A stretch of DNA of 64,000 nt from Microvirga solisilvae (GTDB taxonomy: Bacteria; Pseudomonadota; Alphaproteobacteria; Rhizobiales; Beijerinckiaceae), in contig NZ_JAKUCN010000003.1 in assembly GCF_022808595.1 (NCBI RefSeq), positions 1 through 64,000 of the forward strand, written 5' to 3'. Both the position numbers and the translations under genes were made by a program. Below, piece by piece: positions 9,006 to 18,023 of the stretch. The notes under the pieces are model-generated. The model searched no databases. It had not been told where the DNA came from and was given only the letters and a program-made list of their open reading frames with translations. Position 1 is the stretch's first letter. Each line of letters opens with the position of its first letter.

Positions 9006-9044
9006 CATATGAAATAACATATCAAATACCGTCCCTTTCATATG
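9006..9044. promoter_or_regulatory. Inverted repeat CATATGAAA...TTTCATATG upstream of the first RTX gene
   Basis: Two perfect 9-bp arms (9006-9014 and 9036-9044) separated by 21 bases, in an AT-rich stretch ending 17 bases before the RTX start codon. The position suits an operator overlapping promoter or leader. The rest of the gap 8813-9060 shows nothing else definite. Confidence 0.4.
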
Positions 9045-9060
9045 ATTCCGGAATATCGCG

Positions 9061-11496
9061 ATGCCCGTGTTCTACGATCCGTCGAGCCCTCCCCCGGCCG
9101 GACAAGTCAACCTCACCACCAACGACATCACGTATTTCGGCGTGTCGGTCACGAATCTTACCGCAGGGCAGGATGCGATCCATGCTTCGGGCATTCAGGA
9201 CATCAACATCCTTCCCGGCAGCACGATTCGCGGTGAGAATGACGCCATCGAGTTCACGTCGACGGGCACAACGGCCAATGCAAACAAGGTCTTCAACACG
9301 GGCGGCCTGATCTGGGGCGGCACGGGTGCCGGCATCAACTTCTCTGCGGGCGGTGAAGGCCAGGTGATGAACCAGGGCTCGATCATGGGCGAGACGGGCA
9401 TCAAGATGTCCGGCACCGGCCGTCTTGAGGTCTACAACTCCGGCATGATCAGCACCACGGGCAAGGCCGTGATCGGCGGCGGCGGCAATGACCGGGTTGT
9501 GAATACCGGCATCATCCGCACCACCACACCCGGAGGCGTCGCCATCGACCTTGGTGCGGGCGACGACATCTATGATGGCGCCGGCGGCAGCGTGATCGGC
9601 AAGATCGTGCTCGGCAGCGGCAACGACAAGGCCTATGGCAGCTCCGGGTCGGAAACCTTCTCCGGCGGCGCGGGCAACGACACCATCGATGGCGGCGCCG
9701 GTGTCGATACGGTCGATTATTCCGATGCCACCAGCGACATTACCGTGGATCTGAGAACCACGACCCAGCAAAACATCGGCGGCGGACATAACAGCGACAC
9801 GCTGACCAACATCGAAAACATCGTCGGCGGTCAGCACAACGATTCCATCACAGGCAGCGCTGCCGACAACCTTCTCGAGGGCGGCCTTGGCGCCGACACA
9901 CTCGATGGCGGCCAGGGCAACGACACGCTCGATGGCGGCGACGGCGAAGACACCGTCACCTATTTTGGTTCGAATGCAGTCAAGGTCGATCTGAACGAAA
10001 CTGGACCCCAAAACACTTCAGGCTCGGGTATGGATGTCCTGAAGAACATTGAAAACGTCCAAGGCGGCAGCAATGCCGATACGATCAGCGGCAGCAATGG
10101 CAACAACAAGCTGCATGGCTGGAGCGGCGCTGACGTTCTCGATGGCCGTGAAGGCAACGACACCCTGGACGGCGGCGAAGGCGCCGACAGCCTCATCGGC
10201 GGCATCGGCCTCGACAAGCTGATCGGCGGCAACGGCAACGACACTCTCTGGGGCGGCGATGGCAGCGACATCCTGGAAGGCGGCGCCGGCAACGACATGG
10301 CCGTATTCTCGGGCTCCAGGGACAGTTACACCATCAGCGTGACGACCGGCGACGAGGACACCAGCTACACGGTCACGCACAAGATTCCGGATCCGGATGA
10401 CGCGACCCATACCATCGAAGGAGCGGGTGGCACCGACATGCTCAAGGGCATCCGTGTGCTCAAATTCACCGGCGCCACCGACGCCACGACCGACGATGTT
10501 CTCTACGCGCTCACCAATTCCGCCGTTCCGACCAATCTGAGCCTGTCGATGGCATCGAACAGTTGGGTCAACAGCAGTGGCGTCAAGGAGAATGCAACCA
10601 AGGATACGGCGGTCGCAACGCTAGCCGCGACGGACGCCGATGGCGATGCGCTGACCTATACCTTACAGGATAACCCGTACTTCAAGCTCGATGAAGACGG
10701 TCGCACCATCCGCGTCAAGGAAGACGGAAAGCTGAATTTCGAGTCTCTCACGAGCGGCGTTTCATTCGCCTTCACGCTCAAGATCACAGTGACCGACGGC
10801 ATCAAGAATCTCAACGATGGCGCCATGGTGGGCACCGCCACGCGGGATTTTGTGCTCAATCTCATCAATGACATGACCGAGACCGCAAATGTCGTTCGCT
10901 ATGGGACGAATGCCAGCCAGCAGGTCGTTGGCGAATATGGCAACGATCGCGTCTATGGCCGTGGCGGCAATGACAGTGTTTTTGGCCGCAAAGGCAACGA
11001 CATGCTCTACGGCGATGACGGCAACGATTATGTCCTGGGCGGCGATGGAAGCAGCGGTGCTGGGCTGATCGGCACAGGGAACGATACGCTCTATGGCGGT
11101 AACGGCAACGACACGCTGTTTGGTGGTGACGGCAACGATCTGCTCTACGGCGGCAACGGTAAGGATGCGCTGTACGGCGGGGCCGGGTACGATACGTTCA
11201 TTTTTGATGTGCGTCCCAATGTGAGGACAAATCTGGACAACATCGCCGATTTCAATCCACGCTACGACACGATCAAATTGTCCTCCGCAGCCTTCAAGAT
11301 CTCCAAGGGCACTTTGAAGAGCGGTGCGTTCGTCGTAGGCAATGCCTTCAAGCAATCAGACGACCGTATCCTCTATCTCAAGTCGCAGGGCGCGCTCTTC
11401 TACGATCCGGATGGTTCGGGCAAGGCCGCTGCAATCCAGTTCGCGAGCATCACCAAGAATCTGGCTTTGACCTACAAAGACTTCATCATCTTCTAA
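9061..11496 (+). CDS. Secreted RTX calcium-binding protein with beta-helix N-terminus and cadherin-like domain (RTX-1)
   Basis: An 811-residue acidic, cysteine-poor protein without signal peptide. Residues 1-180 are a repetitive beta-helix-like segment with recurring NTG(G/I)I turns. Residues about 183-413 hold nonapeptide RTX repeats (GGxGxDxL) that bind calcium. Residues about 502-600 resemble a cadherin-like domain (ENATKDTAVATLAATDADGDALTYTL). A second RTX block spans about 621-715, followed by a C-terminal domain ending KDFIIF, typical of type I secretion signals. Function could be an adhesin, surface layer or matrix protein; no enzymatic domain was recognised. No secretion transporter is nearby. 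Confidence 0.85.
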   Translation: MPVFYDPSSPPPAGQVNLTTNDITYFGVSVTNLTAGQDAIHASGIQDINILPGSTIRGENDAIEFTSTGTTANANKVFNTGGLIWGGTGAGINFSAGGEGQVMNQGSIMGETGIKMSGTGRLEVYNSGMISTTGKAVIGGGGNDRVVNTGIIRTTTPGGVAIDLGAGDDIYDGAGGSVIGKIVLGSGNDKAYGSSGSETFSGGAGNDTIDGGAGVDTVDYSDATSDITVDLRTTTQQNIGGGHNSDTLTNIENIVGGQHNDSITGSAADNLLEGGLGADTLDGGQGNDTLDGGDGEDTVTYFGSNAVKVDLNETGPQNTSGSGMDVLKNIENVQGGSNADTISGSNGNNKLHGWSGADVLDGREGNDTLDGGEGADSLIGGIGLDKLIGGNGNDTLWGGDGSDILEGGAGNDMAVFSGSRDSYTISVTTGDEDTSYTVTHKIPDPDDATHTIEGAGGTDMLKGIRVLKFTGATDATTDDVLYALTNSAVPTNLSLSMASNSWVNSSGVKENATKDTAVATLAATDADGDALTYTLQDNPYFKLDEDGRTIRVKEDGKLNFESLTSGVSFAFTLKITVTDGIKNLNDGAMVGTATRDFVLNLINDMTETANVVRYGTNASQQVVGEYGNDRVYGRGGNDSVFGRKGNDMLYGDDGNDYVLGGDGSSGAGLIGTGNDTLYGGNGNDTLFGGDGNDLLYGGNGKDALYGGAGYDTFIFDVRPNVRTNLDNIADFNPRYDTIKLSSAAFKISKGTLKSGAFVVGNAFKQSDDRILYLKSQGALFYDPDGSGKAAAIQFASITKNLALTYKDFIIF

Positions 11497-11512
11497 GGAA
11501 GTCCCAAAAGAA

Positions 11513-11542
11513 AAGGCCCGGCTCACATCTGTGCCGGGCCTT
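11513..11542 (+). terminator. Terminator hairpin between RTX-1 and ppa
   Basis: AAGGCCCGGC (11513-11522) pairs with GCCGGGCCTT (11533-11542) around a 10-base loop. It lies 17 nt after the RTX-1 stop codon and serves the convergent genes. Confidence 0.8.
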
Positions 11543-11592
11543 CGACTATGAAGGGCTGGAGGAAACTCCAGCCTATTCTATTGGTACGGCGC

Positions 11593-12120
11593 TTACTTCT
11601 TGGCGCGCTCGACGGCCTCCATGATGAGGCGGCGTGCTTCCGCAGCATCGCCCCAGCGGATGATCTTGGCCCACTTGCCGGGTTCCAGATCCTTGTAGTG
11701 CTCGAAGAAATGCTCGATCTGCTTCAAGGTGATCTCGGGCAGGTCCTTGTAGTTCTGCACCCGGTCATAGCGCTGGGTGAGCTTGCTGGACGGAACAGCA
11801 ATGATCTTCTCATCCTGGCCGCCATCATCCTCCATCACGAGAACGCCGACGGGACGCACGTTCATGACGGCGCCGGGCGCGATGGCGCGGGTGTTGGCAA
11901 CCAGCACGTCGCATGGGTCGCCGTCGCCCGACAGGGTGTGGGGGATGAAGCCGTAGTTTCCGGGGTAACGCATGGCGGTGTACAGGAAGCGGTCGACGAA
12001 GAGGGCACCCGACTCCTTGTCCATCTCGTATTTGATGGGCTCGCCGCCGAGCGGCACTTCGATGACGACGTTCACGTCCTCAGGCGGGTTCTTTCCAATC
12101 GGGATCGCATCAAGGCGCAT
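11593..12120 (-). CDS. ppa: Inorganic pyrophosphatase
   Basis: A 175-residue family I soluble pyrophosphatase that splits PPi to two phosphates and pulls biosynthetic reactions forward. The metal-binding signature [10 protein letters not shown] is present, along with KYEMDK and [11 protein letters not shown], which line the active site. The ATG at 12120 gives the family's usual length and start; GGAGAACA lies 5-6 nt upstream. The gene is monocistronic and convergent with RTX-1. Confidence 0.96.
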   Translation of the reverse strand: MRLDAIPIGKNPPEDVNVVIEVPLGGEPIKYEMDKESGALFVDRFLYTAMRYPGNYGFIPHTLSGDGDPCDVLVANTRAIAPGAVMNVRPVGVLVMEDDGGQDEKIIAVPSSKLTQRYDRVQNYKDLPEITLKQIEHFFEHYKDLEPGKWAKIIRWGDAAEARRLIMEAVERAKK

Positions 12121-12285
12121 AGAACTGTTCTCCGGAACAAGGCTTGAGGCATTGGCTGGGTGAAGACGGTTCTGTTTCACCCACCAATGCAGCAAAATGA
12201 AGCCCTCGGGCCTTGGGAGGCTCCTGGAGGCTTTGGCGCTTCCTAGCCGGAGAGAGCTCGCGCAACAAGAACCAAAAAGCGGTTT

Positions 12286-12792
12286 TCAGCGAAAGAGATA
12301 GGCCACTTTAGCCAGAGGAGTGCCGCCGATGCGCTCCTGCACATGGGCGACGCTGCGTCCGCCGAGCCCCTCGTAGAAGGCGCAGGCCCGCTCGTTCTCC
12401 GCGAGCGCCCACACCGCCACACGCGACATGTCCGCATGGCGCAGGTCGTTCAGAACGGCCTTGAACAGGCGTCGGCCGAGCCCGATGCCCTGGTATTCGG
12501 GCAGGAGATAGATCTCGTCGATCTCCCCGTCTGCCGGCAGCGACCGGTCCCGGCAACGGCCGTAAGAAGCGTAACCCGCGATGCCCTGTCCGATATCGAG
12601 CACCACCAACGGACGTCCCCGGGTGACCGTGGAGCGCCACCAGTGCTCGCCACGCCGGGCGAACATCTTGTCGAGCGTTATGCCGGGAATTATGCCGAGA
12701 TAGGCTTCGCGCCAGGCGGCGTCGAACACCTTCGAGAGGGCCGGAGCATCGTCCGGCTTGGCGTGGCGGATACTGACGAGAAGGTCGCTCAT
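12286..12792 (-). CDS. GNAT-family N-acetyltransferase
   Basis: A 168-residue acetyltransferase of the GNAT fold. The acetyl-CoA-binding motif A appears as LLPEYQGIGLGRRLFKAVL, followed by the VWALAENERACAFYEGLGG segment typical of motif B. The N-terminus SIRHAKPDDAPALSKVF is the usual RimI-like start. Substrate is unknown. It is divergent from the small HlyC-like gene and separated from ppa by 165 bases holding nothing recognisable. Confidence 0.85.
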   Translation of the reverse strand: MSDLLVSIRHAKPDDAPALSKVFDAAWREAYLGIIPGITLDKMFARRGEHWWRSTVTRGRPLVVLDIGQGIAGYASYGRCRDRSLPADGEIDEIYLLPEYQGIGLGRRLFKAVLNDLRHADMSRVAVWALAENERACAFYEGLGGRSVAHVQERIGGTPLAKVAYLFR

Positions 12793-12986
12793 GGTTTCGG
12801 CAAAGGCTTGAGAGGCAATGAAAAGAGCTTCGCAGGATCATGGTTAACGAGCCGTTAACGGACGCGAAACAGGGCCTAGCCAAGCGCAGGTTCTTTAAGC
12901 AAAAAGAGGGACATGGATCACGAGCCAAAACGACGCATGCCGGGAGACTTCCAGGCAAGGGGCATCACGCCAACAGGCCAGGCGGA

Positions 12987-13457
12987 ATGATGGCTATGGG
13001 AAACAACGTGTTGGATCTTATCTCCGTAGAGCAGATCCCCGACCAGAATGCAGCGCTTGGACTTGCTGCAAGATATGCGGCGGCACGCCAGCCCTTTGGC
13101 TCCTATCGAGCCGACCGGCTTATAGGGTCGATCGCGGGACAGGTTCAGCGTGGGCATTATGGGTTTGCCATCCGAGCCGGCATCATCGCCGGCTATGTCG
13201 GTTGGGCCCTTTGCGAGCCTGCAACCGCAAGAGAGTGGATCGAAGGCGGGCGAGTGCCCACGCCGGATCAATGCAACCAAGGCGATATGGTGGTTGTGCT
13301 CATGGTCATTGCCGACGACCCGCAGGTTCTGCGGCGGCTGCACGCCTATCTGCGAACGAATAATCCCGGCAGAGACTACATCGGGCGTCGTGCGCAGCGG
13401 CCCGGCGATCCCGTGCGTCGCGGACGAATCGGCTTGAAGACTCACGCCGCATCATAG
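12987..13457 (+). CDS. Small protein resembling HlyC-type toxin-activating lysine acyltransferases
   Basis: A 156-residue protein from ATG 12987 (AGGCGG upstream; an in-frame ATG at 12840 would add 49 unlikely residues). The pattern QRGHYGFAIR...GYVGWALCEP...QGDMVVVLMVIAD...LRRLHAYL aligns by eye with HlyC/RTX-C proteins (QYALL...AYCSWANL...SGDRKWFIDWIAP...LYKYMRKK), which acylate lysines of RTX toxins. The position among RTX genes supports this. The catalytic His of HlyC (in SPLHRNW) has no equivalent in QPFGSYRAD, so activity is doubtful. It could be a degenerate family member or another GNAT-fold protein. Confidence 0.5.
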   Translation: MMAMGNNVLDLISVEQIPDQNAALGLAARYAAARQPFGSYRADRLIGSIAGQVQRGHYGFAIRAGIIAGYVGWALCEPATAREWIEGGRVPTPDQCNQGDMVVVLMVIADDPQVLRRLHAYLRTNNPGRDYIGRRAQRPGDPVRRGRIGLKTHAAS

Positions 13458-13667
13458 GTCAGACGCCGCTTCCCGGTTCGTTTATCGACGCTTCTCAAGT
13501 TTAGTCCTCAATTGAGGAAGGCTTATCCTTCAAAGCCAAGGTCGATGCGGTTGCGATCACGATAAGTTTTTTGCGCTAACGGAAATTTATAATATATCGG
13601 CTTCAAGCGACGCTACGGAATATCGTTTCAGAAAAGAAATTCTTTGAAGCCGCTAAGGGGAAAATTG

Positions 13668-15701
13668 ATGGCTCTCATGACTTTGACCATTGCCGAGTAT
13701 TTTGCGCTCACCGAGGCTCCTCCTGCCGGAACCCAGATTGCCATCGTCGACGTTTCGACGAATATCAGCGCCTTGAGCCCGGTTCAGATCGCCGGCATGG
13801 CTGCAAGCGGCGTCATTTCCTTCGACGCCACGGATGATGTGCTGCGGTTGACCCTTACCCAGCTCGATGCACTGAACGGCATCAAGCTGACAGCCGCCGA
13901 CAAGGTCGCGCTCGTCGATACCGATGCAGTCATGGAGGGGCTGACGACCAAGCCGCAGCTGGTCGAGCTTGTGGCCAAGGGAGTCGATATCCTTAGCGCT
14001 TCTGATGGAACGTTCCGGATAACTGGCGGTATAGCCACCATCATCGCGACCGCGCCGGAAGCCAATCTGAGTTTCGATGACGCCGATCTCGTAACACTGG
14101 AAGCCGACACAAAGTTGGGCATCGGAGTCCTTCCAGAGCACATCCCCATCCTGTCGACCAAAGGCCTGGATGTGATCGATTCCACCACCAACAAGATCGG
14201 TGGAGTCAACATATGGGGACAAAGTGTCTTCGATGTCGAAATAGCTCTTGCTCTCGCCGACTCGAGAATCCGTTTCGCAGCCGACGATGTCGTGACCTTG
14301 ATGGATACCAGCTCGAACTTTGCGGGCCTCACCGCCGAGAACCTGATCGCGTTCGGAAACAAGGGTATCGATGCGCTCGATGCCATGGACGACAAGCTGA
14401 CCCTGTCCCTCGACCAATTCAGGGCGCTGGGCACGATCGCCCTGACTGCCGGTGATCACGTCACCCTGGATCTCAGCGCGCTCGAACTCTCGACTCTGAG
14501 CAATGCCGAGATCGCCGCGGTTGCCGGAAAAGGCATCGATACCGTCGCTCTCAGCACTTCCGGGCAATCACTGTCGTCGCTCAGTGCTGCCAGCATGGCG
14601 GGATTGGCGGCCCGGGGCGTGAACCTCATCAACGCCACAGACAACGTCCTGTCTCTGTCGCTGGCTCAGTACAATGCCATGGGTGCCATGGCGCTGAGCG
14701 CGGAGGATGCGGTCACTCTTTCCGTCACCAATGCGGAGCTGAATGCTCTCACGGACCCACAGATTGCTGAGGCAGAAGCCAAGGGTGTCGACCGGCTGAC
14801 ATTGAGAGATACGAGCACGGTTCTGGGGGGCCTTACGGCCGAACAGGTGACGGCTCTCTCGGCAAGAGGCATCGATGTGCTGGATGCGATCGACAACAAG
14901 CTCACACTCTCGTTGGCCCAGTACAACGCATTGGGGACACTACAGCTGTCCTCCGATGATGTCGTGACAATCTCCGCCAATGCCAATGCGGCCCTCACCA
15001 AGGGCGGCCACCATCTGATCCTGACCGGCACCGCCATCCGCGGCACCGGCAACAGCCTCAACAACACGATCACGGGCAATCTCTACGCAAACATCATCGA
15101 TGGCGGCAAAGGCATCGACCGCATGCAGGGCGGAGCCGGCAATGACACGTATTACGTTGATAACTCTCGAGACGTTGTGGTGGAAAGCTCCAGCGGCGGC
15201 ACTGCGGATCATGTCGTTACCTATGCCAGTTATACGCTCGCGAATTATGTCGAAAACCTCACGGCGGCCGGCTCCTCTGCGATCAGCCTGACCGGCAACA
15301 CGCTCGCCAATGTGATCAAGGGCAATGCTGCCGCCAACACGATCAATGGCGGCTTTGGCAACGACAAGCTGTATGGTGGCAAGGGCAAAGATATCTTTGT
15401 GTTCAACACGGCGCTGAGCGCCTCGAAGAACAAGGATCTGATCCTCGACTGGGTGACGAAGGACGACACGATCAAGTTGGAGAACGCGATCTTCAAGGCG
15501 CTGAAGAAGACGGGCACGCTCAGCAAGTCGTTCTTTACCGTCGGCGCTAAGGCAGCCGATAAGGACGACTATATCGGCTACAACAAGCTGACCGGCGACG
15601 TTTGGTACGATGCCAACGCCAACAAGTCGGGCGGTCAGATCGTCTTCGCCAATGTCGGCAAGAACAAAGGCCTCACCCACGCCGATTTCATCGTATTCTG
15701 A
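13668..15701 (+). CDS. Secreted RTX protein with novel tandem N-terminal repeats (RTX-2)
   Basis: A 677-residue protein with no signal peptide. Residues about 60-430 are built of at least six degenerate repeats of 56-84 residues. Each starts near (L/F)xxxDxVTLxxT, followed by GLTxxxxxxLxxKGIDxLDAxDNKLxLSLxQYxALG. The repeat belongs to no domain I can name. Residues about 470-580 hold a few RTX nonapeptides (GGAGNDTYYVD, GGFGNDKLYGG), and the last 100 residues form the C-terminal domain shared with RTX-3 and RTX-4, ending HADFIVF. ATG 13668 is chosen for AAGGGG 7-8 nt upstream. It is probably exported by a type I system encoded elsewhere. Confidence 0.82.
   Translation: MALMTLTIAEYFALTEAPPAGTQIAIVDVSTNISALSPVQIAGMAASGVISFDATDDVLRLTLTQLDALNGIKLTAADKVALVDTDAVMEGLTTKPQLVELVAKGVDILSASDGTFRITGGIATIIATAPEANLSFDDADLVTLEADTKLGIGVLPEHIPILSTKGLDVIDSTTNKIGGVNIWGQSVFDVEIALALADSRIRFAADDVVTLMDTSSNFAGLTAENLIAFGNKGIDALDAMDDKLTLSLDQFRALGTIALTAGDHVTLDLSALELSTLSNAEIAAVAGKGIDTVALSTSGQSLSSLSAASMAGLAARGVNLINATDNVLSLSLAQYNAMGAMALSAEDAVTLSVTNAELNALTDPQIAEAEAKGVDRLTLRDTSTVLGGLTAEQVTALSARGIDVLDAIDNKLTLSLAQYNALGTLQLSSDDVVTISANANAALTKGGHHLILTGTAIRGTGNSLNNTITGNLYANIIDGGKGIDRMQGGAGNDTYYVDNSRDVVVESSSGGTADHVVTYASYTLANYVENLTAAGSSAISLTGNTLANVIKGNAAANTINGGFGNDKLYGGKGKDIFVFNTALSASKNKDLILDWVTKDDTIKLENAIFKALKKTGTLSKSFFTVGAKAADKDDYIGYNKLTGDVWYDANANKSGGQIVFANVGKNKGLTHADFIVF
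15478..15631 (+). repeat. 154-bp tract identical to 17758-17911 (RTX-2 versus RTX-3)
   Basis: The segment encoding LENAIFKALKKTGTLSKSFF and onward in RTX-2 is identical base for base to the matching segment of RTX-3, offset by exactly 2280, while flanking codons differ. This points to gene conversion or recent duplication. Confidence 0.9.
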
Positions 15702-15711
15702 AGAAGTCTGC

Positions 15712-15744
15712 TGAGTTCAGCGGAAAATGCCACCGCTGAACTCA
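15712..15744 (+). terminator. 12-bp hairpin after RTX-2
   Basis: TGAGTTCAGCGG (15712-15723) pairs with CCGCTGAACTCA (15733-15744). It lies 10 nt after the stop codon and lacks a T-run. The rest of the 321-base gap 15702-16022 shows only AT-richer sequence before the RTX-3 ribosome binding site, with no gene. Confidence 0.6.
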
Positions 15745-16022
15745 ATCCGTCTCGCGACGCTGCTCATATCGCGGATGTGCAGGCTGTGCTGCGCGCTTAT
15801 TTCCTTCGAAAATCAGAGATTTTGAGCTTGCCTCAACCGTCGAGCCTCGTCCTCACGGAGCCTCACGCAGAGATGAAGCGGCGCAGATTGTCGCAAACAG
15901 CTTTGTGAACGAGTGCATAGACCAAGCACTGTTTACCGAACGTTATCACGTCATTAAAACAATGCACGCGGCGAATCCCCTAAGCGAGATCGTCCCGAGA
16001 TCAGTATTAAAAGGAATTGCTC

Positions 16023-17981
16023 ATGGCTACGCCCGTTCTCTGGGGTTCCCAGTTTCAGATCAACACCACCGGTGCCGGTTTTCAGACGATACCGAAGGTT
16101 GTCACGCTTCCCAATGGAACATCAGTCGTGATCTGGCGGGATATTCAGGGCAGTGCAGAAACCGGGGTTACCGAGAGCATACGAGGTCAGATCCTGAACG
16201 CGGATGGGACCAAGCAAGGCGGGGAATTCACTGTCAATTCGACCACCGGCGGCACGAAATTCAGCCCTTCGATTGCGGTCCTGAACGATGGGCGCTTCGT
16301 TGTGGCCTGGACCGATGGCAGCGGAGCAGGCGGAGAGCAGGGCCTCGGCATTCGCGCCCGCGTCTTCAAGATGGATGGCACTCCTGTCGATTATGACTTC
16401 CGGGTGAATGGCAGCGCTGCAGATCCAGCGGCGATGGATCAGGTCGCTCCCTCGGTCACCGCTTTGGCGAATGGGGGATTCGCCATTTCTTATACGGATT
16501 ATTTCAACGGGGATGGCTCCGGTCGCGGGATCAAGTCGCAGACCTACAATGCCAGCTTGGAAAAGATCCGAGACGAGGTTTACGTCAATGGAACGACGGC
16601 CGGGAACCAATCGGGCTCCATTAGTCTTGGGCTGAAAAATGGGCGCCAGGTCATCATTTATGCAGACGAGAGCAATAGCCCCGATGATGCGTCCCCTTAT
16701 ACCGTGAGAGCGCGGATCATCGACGCCGAAGGCAGACCGACTCCAGGTGTAGACGATTTCGTTGTGCCCAGTTCCAGAGATGCCAAGCTGCAGCCCTCGG
16801 CAACGCTGCTCAAGGATGGCCGCTTCGTCGTTGTCTGGGAGCATATCGGTAATCGGACCGGCGATGGCTCGGAAATGTGCGTCAAGGCCCAGATCTTCAA
16901 CGAAGACGGTACACCCTCTGGTGGGGAGTTCGTCGTCAACACGACGACGGCCGGGCGGCAAATGCTGCCCGTCGTTGCTGCAACAGCGGATGGCGGCTTC
17001 GCGGTTACATTCTTGGATAACTCGGCTGGCGTCGCAGAAAAACTGGACCTTCGAATGACCACATTCGATGCCCATGGCACGCGTTCAGGTCCCGATACAA
17101 TCATCGCTACGGTTAAGAACGGTCCTTTCAAAGGCGGCCTCACAACAATGGCCGATGGCCGTTTGATGGCCACTTGGCAAAGCCAGGAAGCCGACGGCGA
17201 TTTGAACGTTTGGGGCCAGATCGTCGACCCTCGTAGCGGGCCTGTGGTTTACAACGGAACGGCCGGAAACGACCAGTATGGTGGCACGAGATGGAACGAC
17301 GTGCTTAGAGGCGCCGGAGGCAACGACCGGCTGATCGGTGACGCCGGCAACGATGTTCTCGACGGCGGGACCGGCAATGACGTGATGAACGGTGGCGTCG
17401 GCAACGATACCTATTACGTGGACAGCGCGCTCGACAGCATCATCGATTCCTCGGGCGTCGATACGGTCGTAACCTACATCAGCTATACCCTGGCGAGTTT
17501 CCTCGAGAACCTCACTGCTTCAGGCTCCTCGGCTATCAGCCTGGCCGGCAATGGCGCGAGCAACGTGATCACCGGCAATGCCGCCGCCAATACGATCAAG
17601 GCCTATGGCGGCAATGACAAGATAAATGGCGGCTATGGCAACGATAAGCTCTATGGCGGCACGGGGCGCGACATCTTCGTGTTCAACACAGCCCTGCACA
17701 GCTCGCGCAACAAGGACTGGATCTACGACTTCGTAGCGAAGGACGATACGATCTACCTGGAGAACGCGATCTTCAAGGCGCTGAAGAAGACGGGCACGCT
17801 CAGCAAGTCGTTCTTTACCGTCGGCGCTAAGGCAGCCGATAAGGACGACTATATCGGCTACAACAAGCTGACCGGCGACGTTTGGTACGATGCCAACGCC
17901 AACAAGTCGGGTGGGCAATATTTCTTTGCCAATGTCGGCAAGAACAAGGGTCTCACCGCCGCAGACTTCGTCGTGATTTAA
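16023..17981 (+). CDS. Secreted RTX protein with propeller-like N-terminal repeats (RTX-3)
   Basis: A 652-residue protein without signal peptide. Residues about 1-405 consist of repeats of about 50-55 residues with the pattern P(S/T)(I/V)xxLxDGRFVVxWxD...GxxIxARxFxxDGTPxGxEFxVNxxT, which look like a beta-propeller. RTX nonapeptides follow at about 415-460 (GAGGNDRLIGDAGNDVLDGG) and 520-550, then the shared C-terminal domain ending AADFVVI. ATG 16023 is chosen over TTG 16017 because AAAAGGA lies at 16008-16014. Likely an extracellular calcium-binding protein; ligand unknown. Confidence 0.83.
   Translation: MATPVLWGSQFQINTTGAGFQTIPKVVTLPNGTSVVIWRDIQGSAETGVTESIRGQILNADGTKQGGEFTVNSTTGGTKFSPSIAVLNDGRFVVAWTDGSGAGGEQGLGIRARVFKMDGTPVDYDFRVNGSAADPAAMDQVAPSVTALANGGFAISYTDYFNGDGSGRGIKSQTYNASLEKIRDEVYVNGTTAGNQSGSISLGLKNGRQVIIYADESNSPDDASPYTVRARIIDAEGRPTPGVDDFVVPSSRDAKLQPSATLLKDGRFVVVWEHIGNRTGDGSEMCVKAQIFNEDGTPSGGEFVVNTTTAGRQMLPVVAATADGGFAVTFLDNSAGVAEKLDLRMTTFDAHGTRSGPDTIIATVKNGPFKGGLTTMADGRLMATWQSQEADGDLNVWGQIVDPRSGPVVYNGTAGNDQYGGTRWNDVLRGAGGNDRLIGDAGNDVLDGGTGNDVMNGGVGNDTYYVDSALDSIIDSSGVDTVVTYISYTLASFLENLTASGSSAISLAGNGASNVITGNAAANTIKAYGGNDKINGGYGNDKLYGGTGRDIFVFNTALHSSRNKDWIYDFVAKDDTIYLENAIFKALKKTGTLSKSFFTVGAKAADKDDYIGYNKLTGDVWYDANANKSGGQYFFANVGKNKGLTAADFVVI
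17758..17911 (+). repeat. 154-bp tract identical to 15478-15631
   Basis: Counterpart of the identical tract in RTX-2; see the entry at 15478. Confidence 0.9.
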
Positions 17982-18023
17982 CGAAAAGTCCGGGCGAGAT
18001 CATCTCGTCCGGGCTTAGAATGC

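Noticed and set aside
9600-11180. Tandem DNA repeats that might be taken for a CRISPR-like or satellite array
   Set aside because: The period is the 27-nt codon pattern of RTX nonapeptides within an open reading frame; there are no conserved direct repeats with unique spacers.
12840-12986. N-terminal extension of the HlyC-like protein from an upstream ATG
   Set aside because: The 49 extra residues are basic and repeat-free, match nothing, and cover the likely promoter; the ATG at 12987 has better context.
15905-16396. Open frame running into the RTX-3 start in another frame
   Set aside because: Overlaps RTX-3 in a different frame and has no supporting start site or domain.
9061-17981. RTX pore-forming toxin operon (hlyCABD type)
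   Set aside because: No hydrophobic pore domain in the RTX proteins and no ABC transporter or membrane-fusion gene here, so a toxin operon is not supported.
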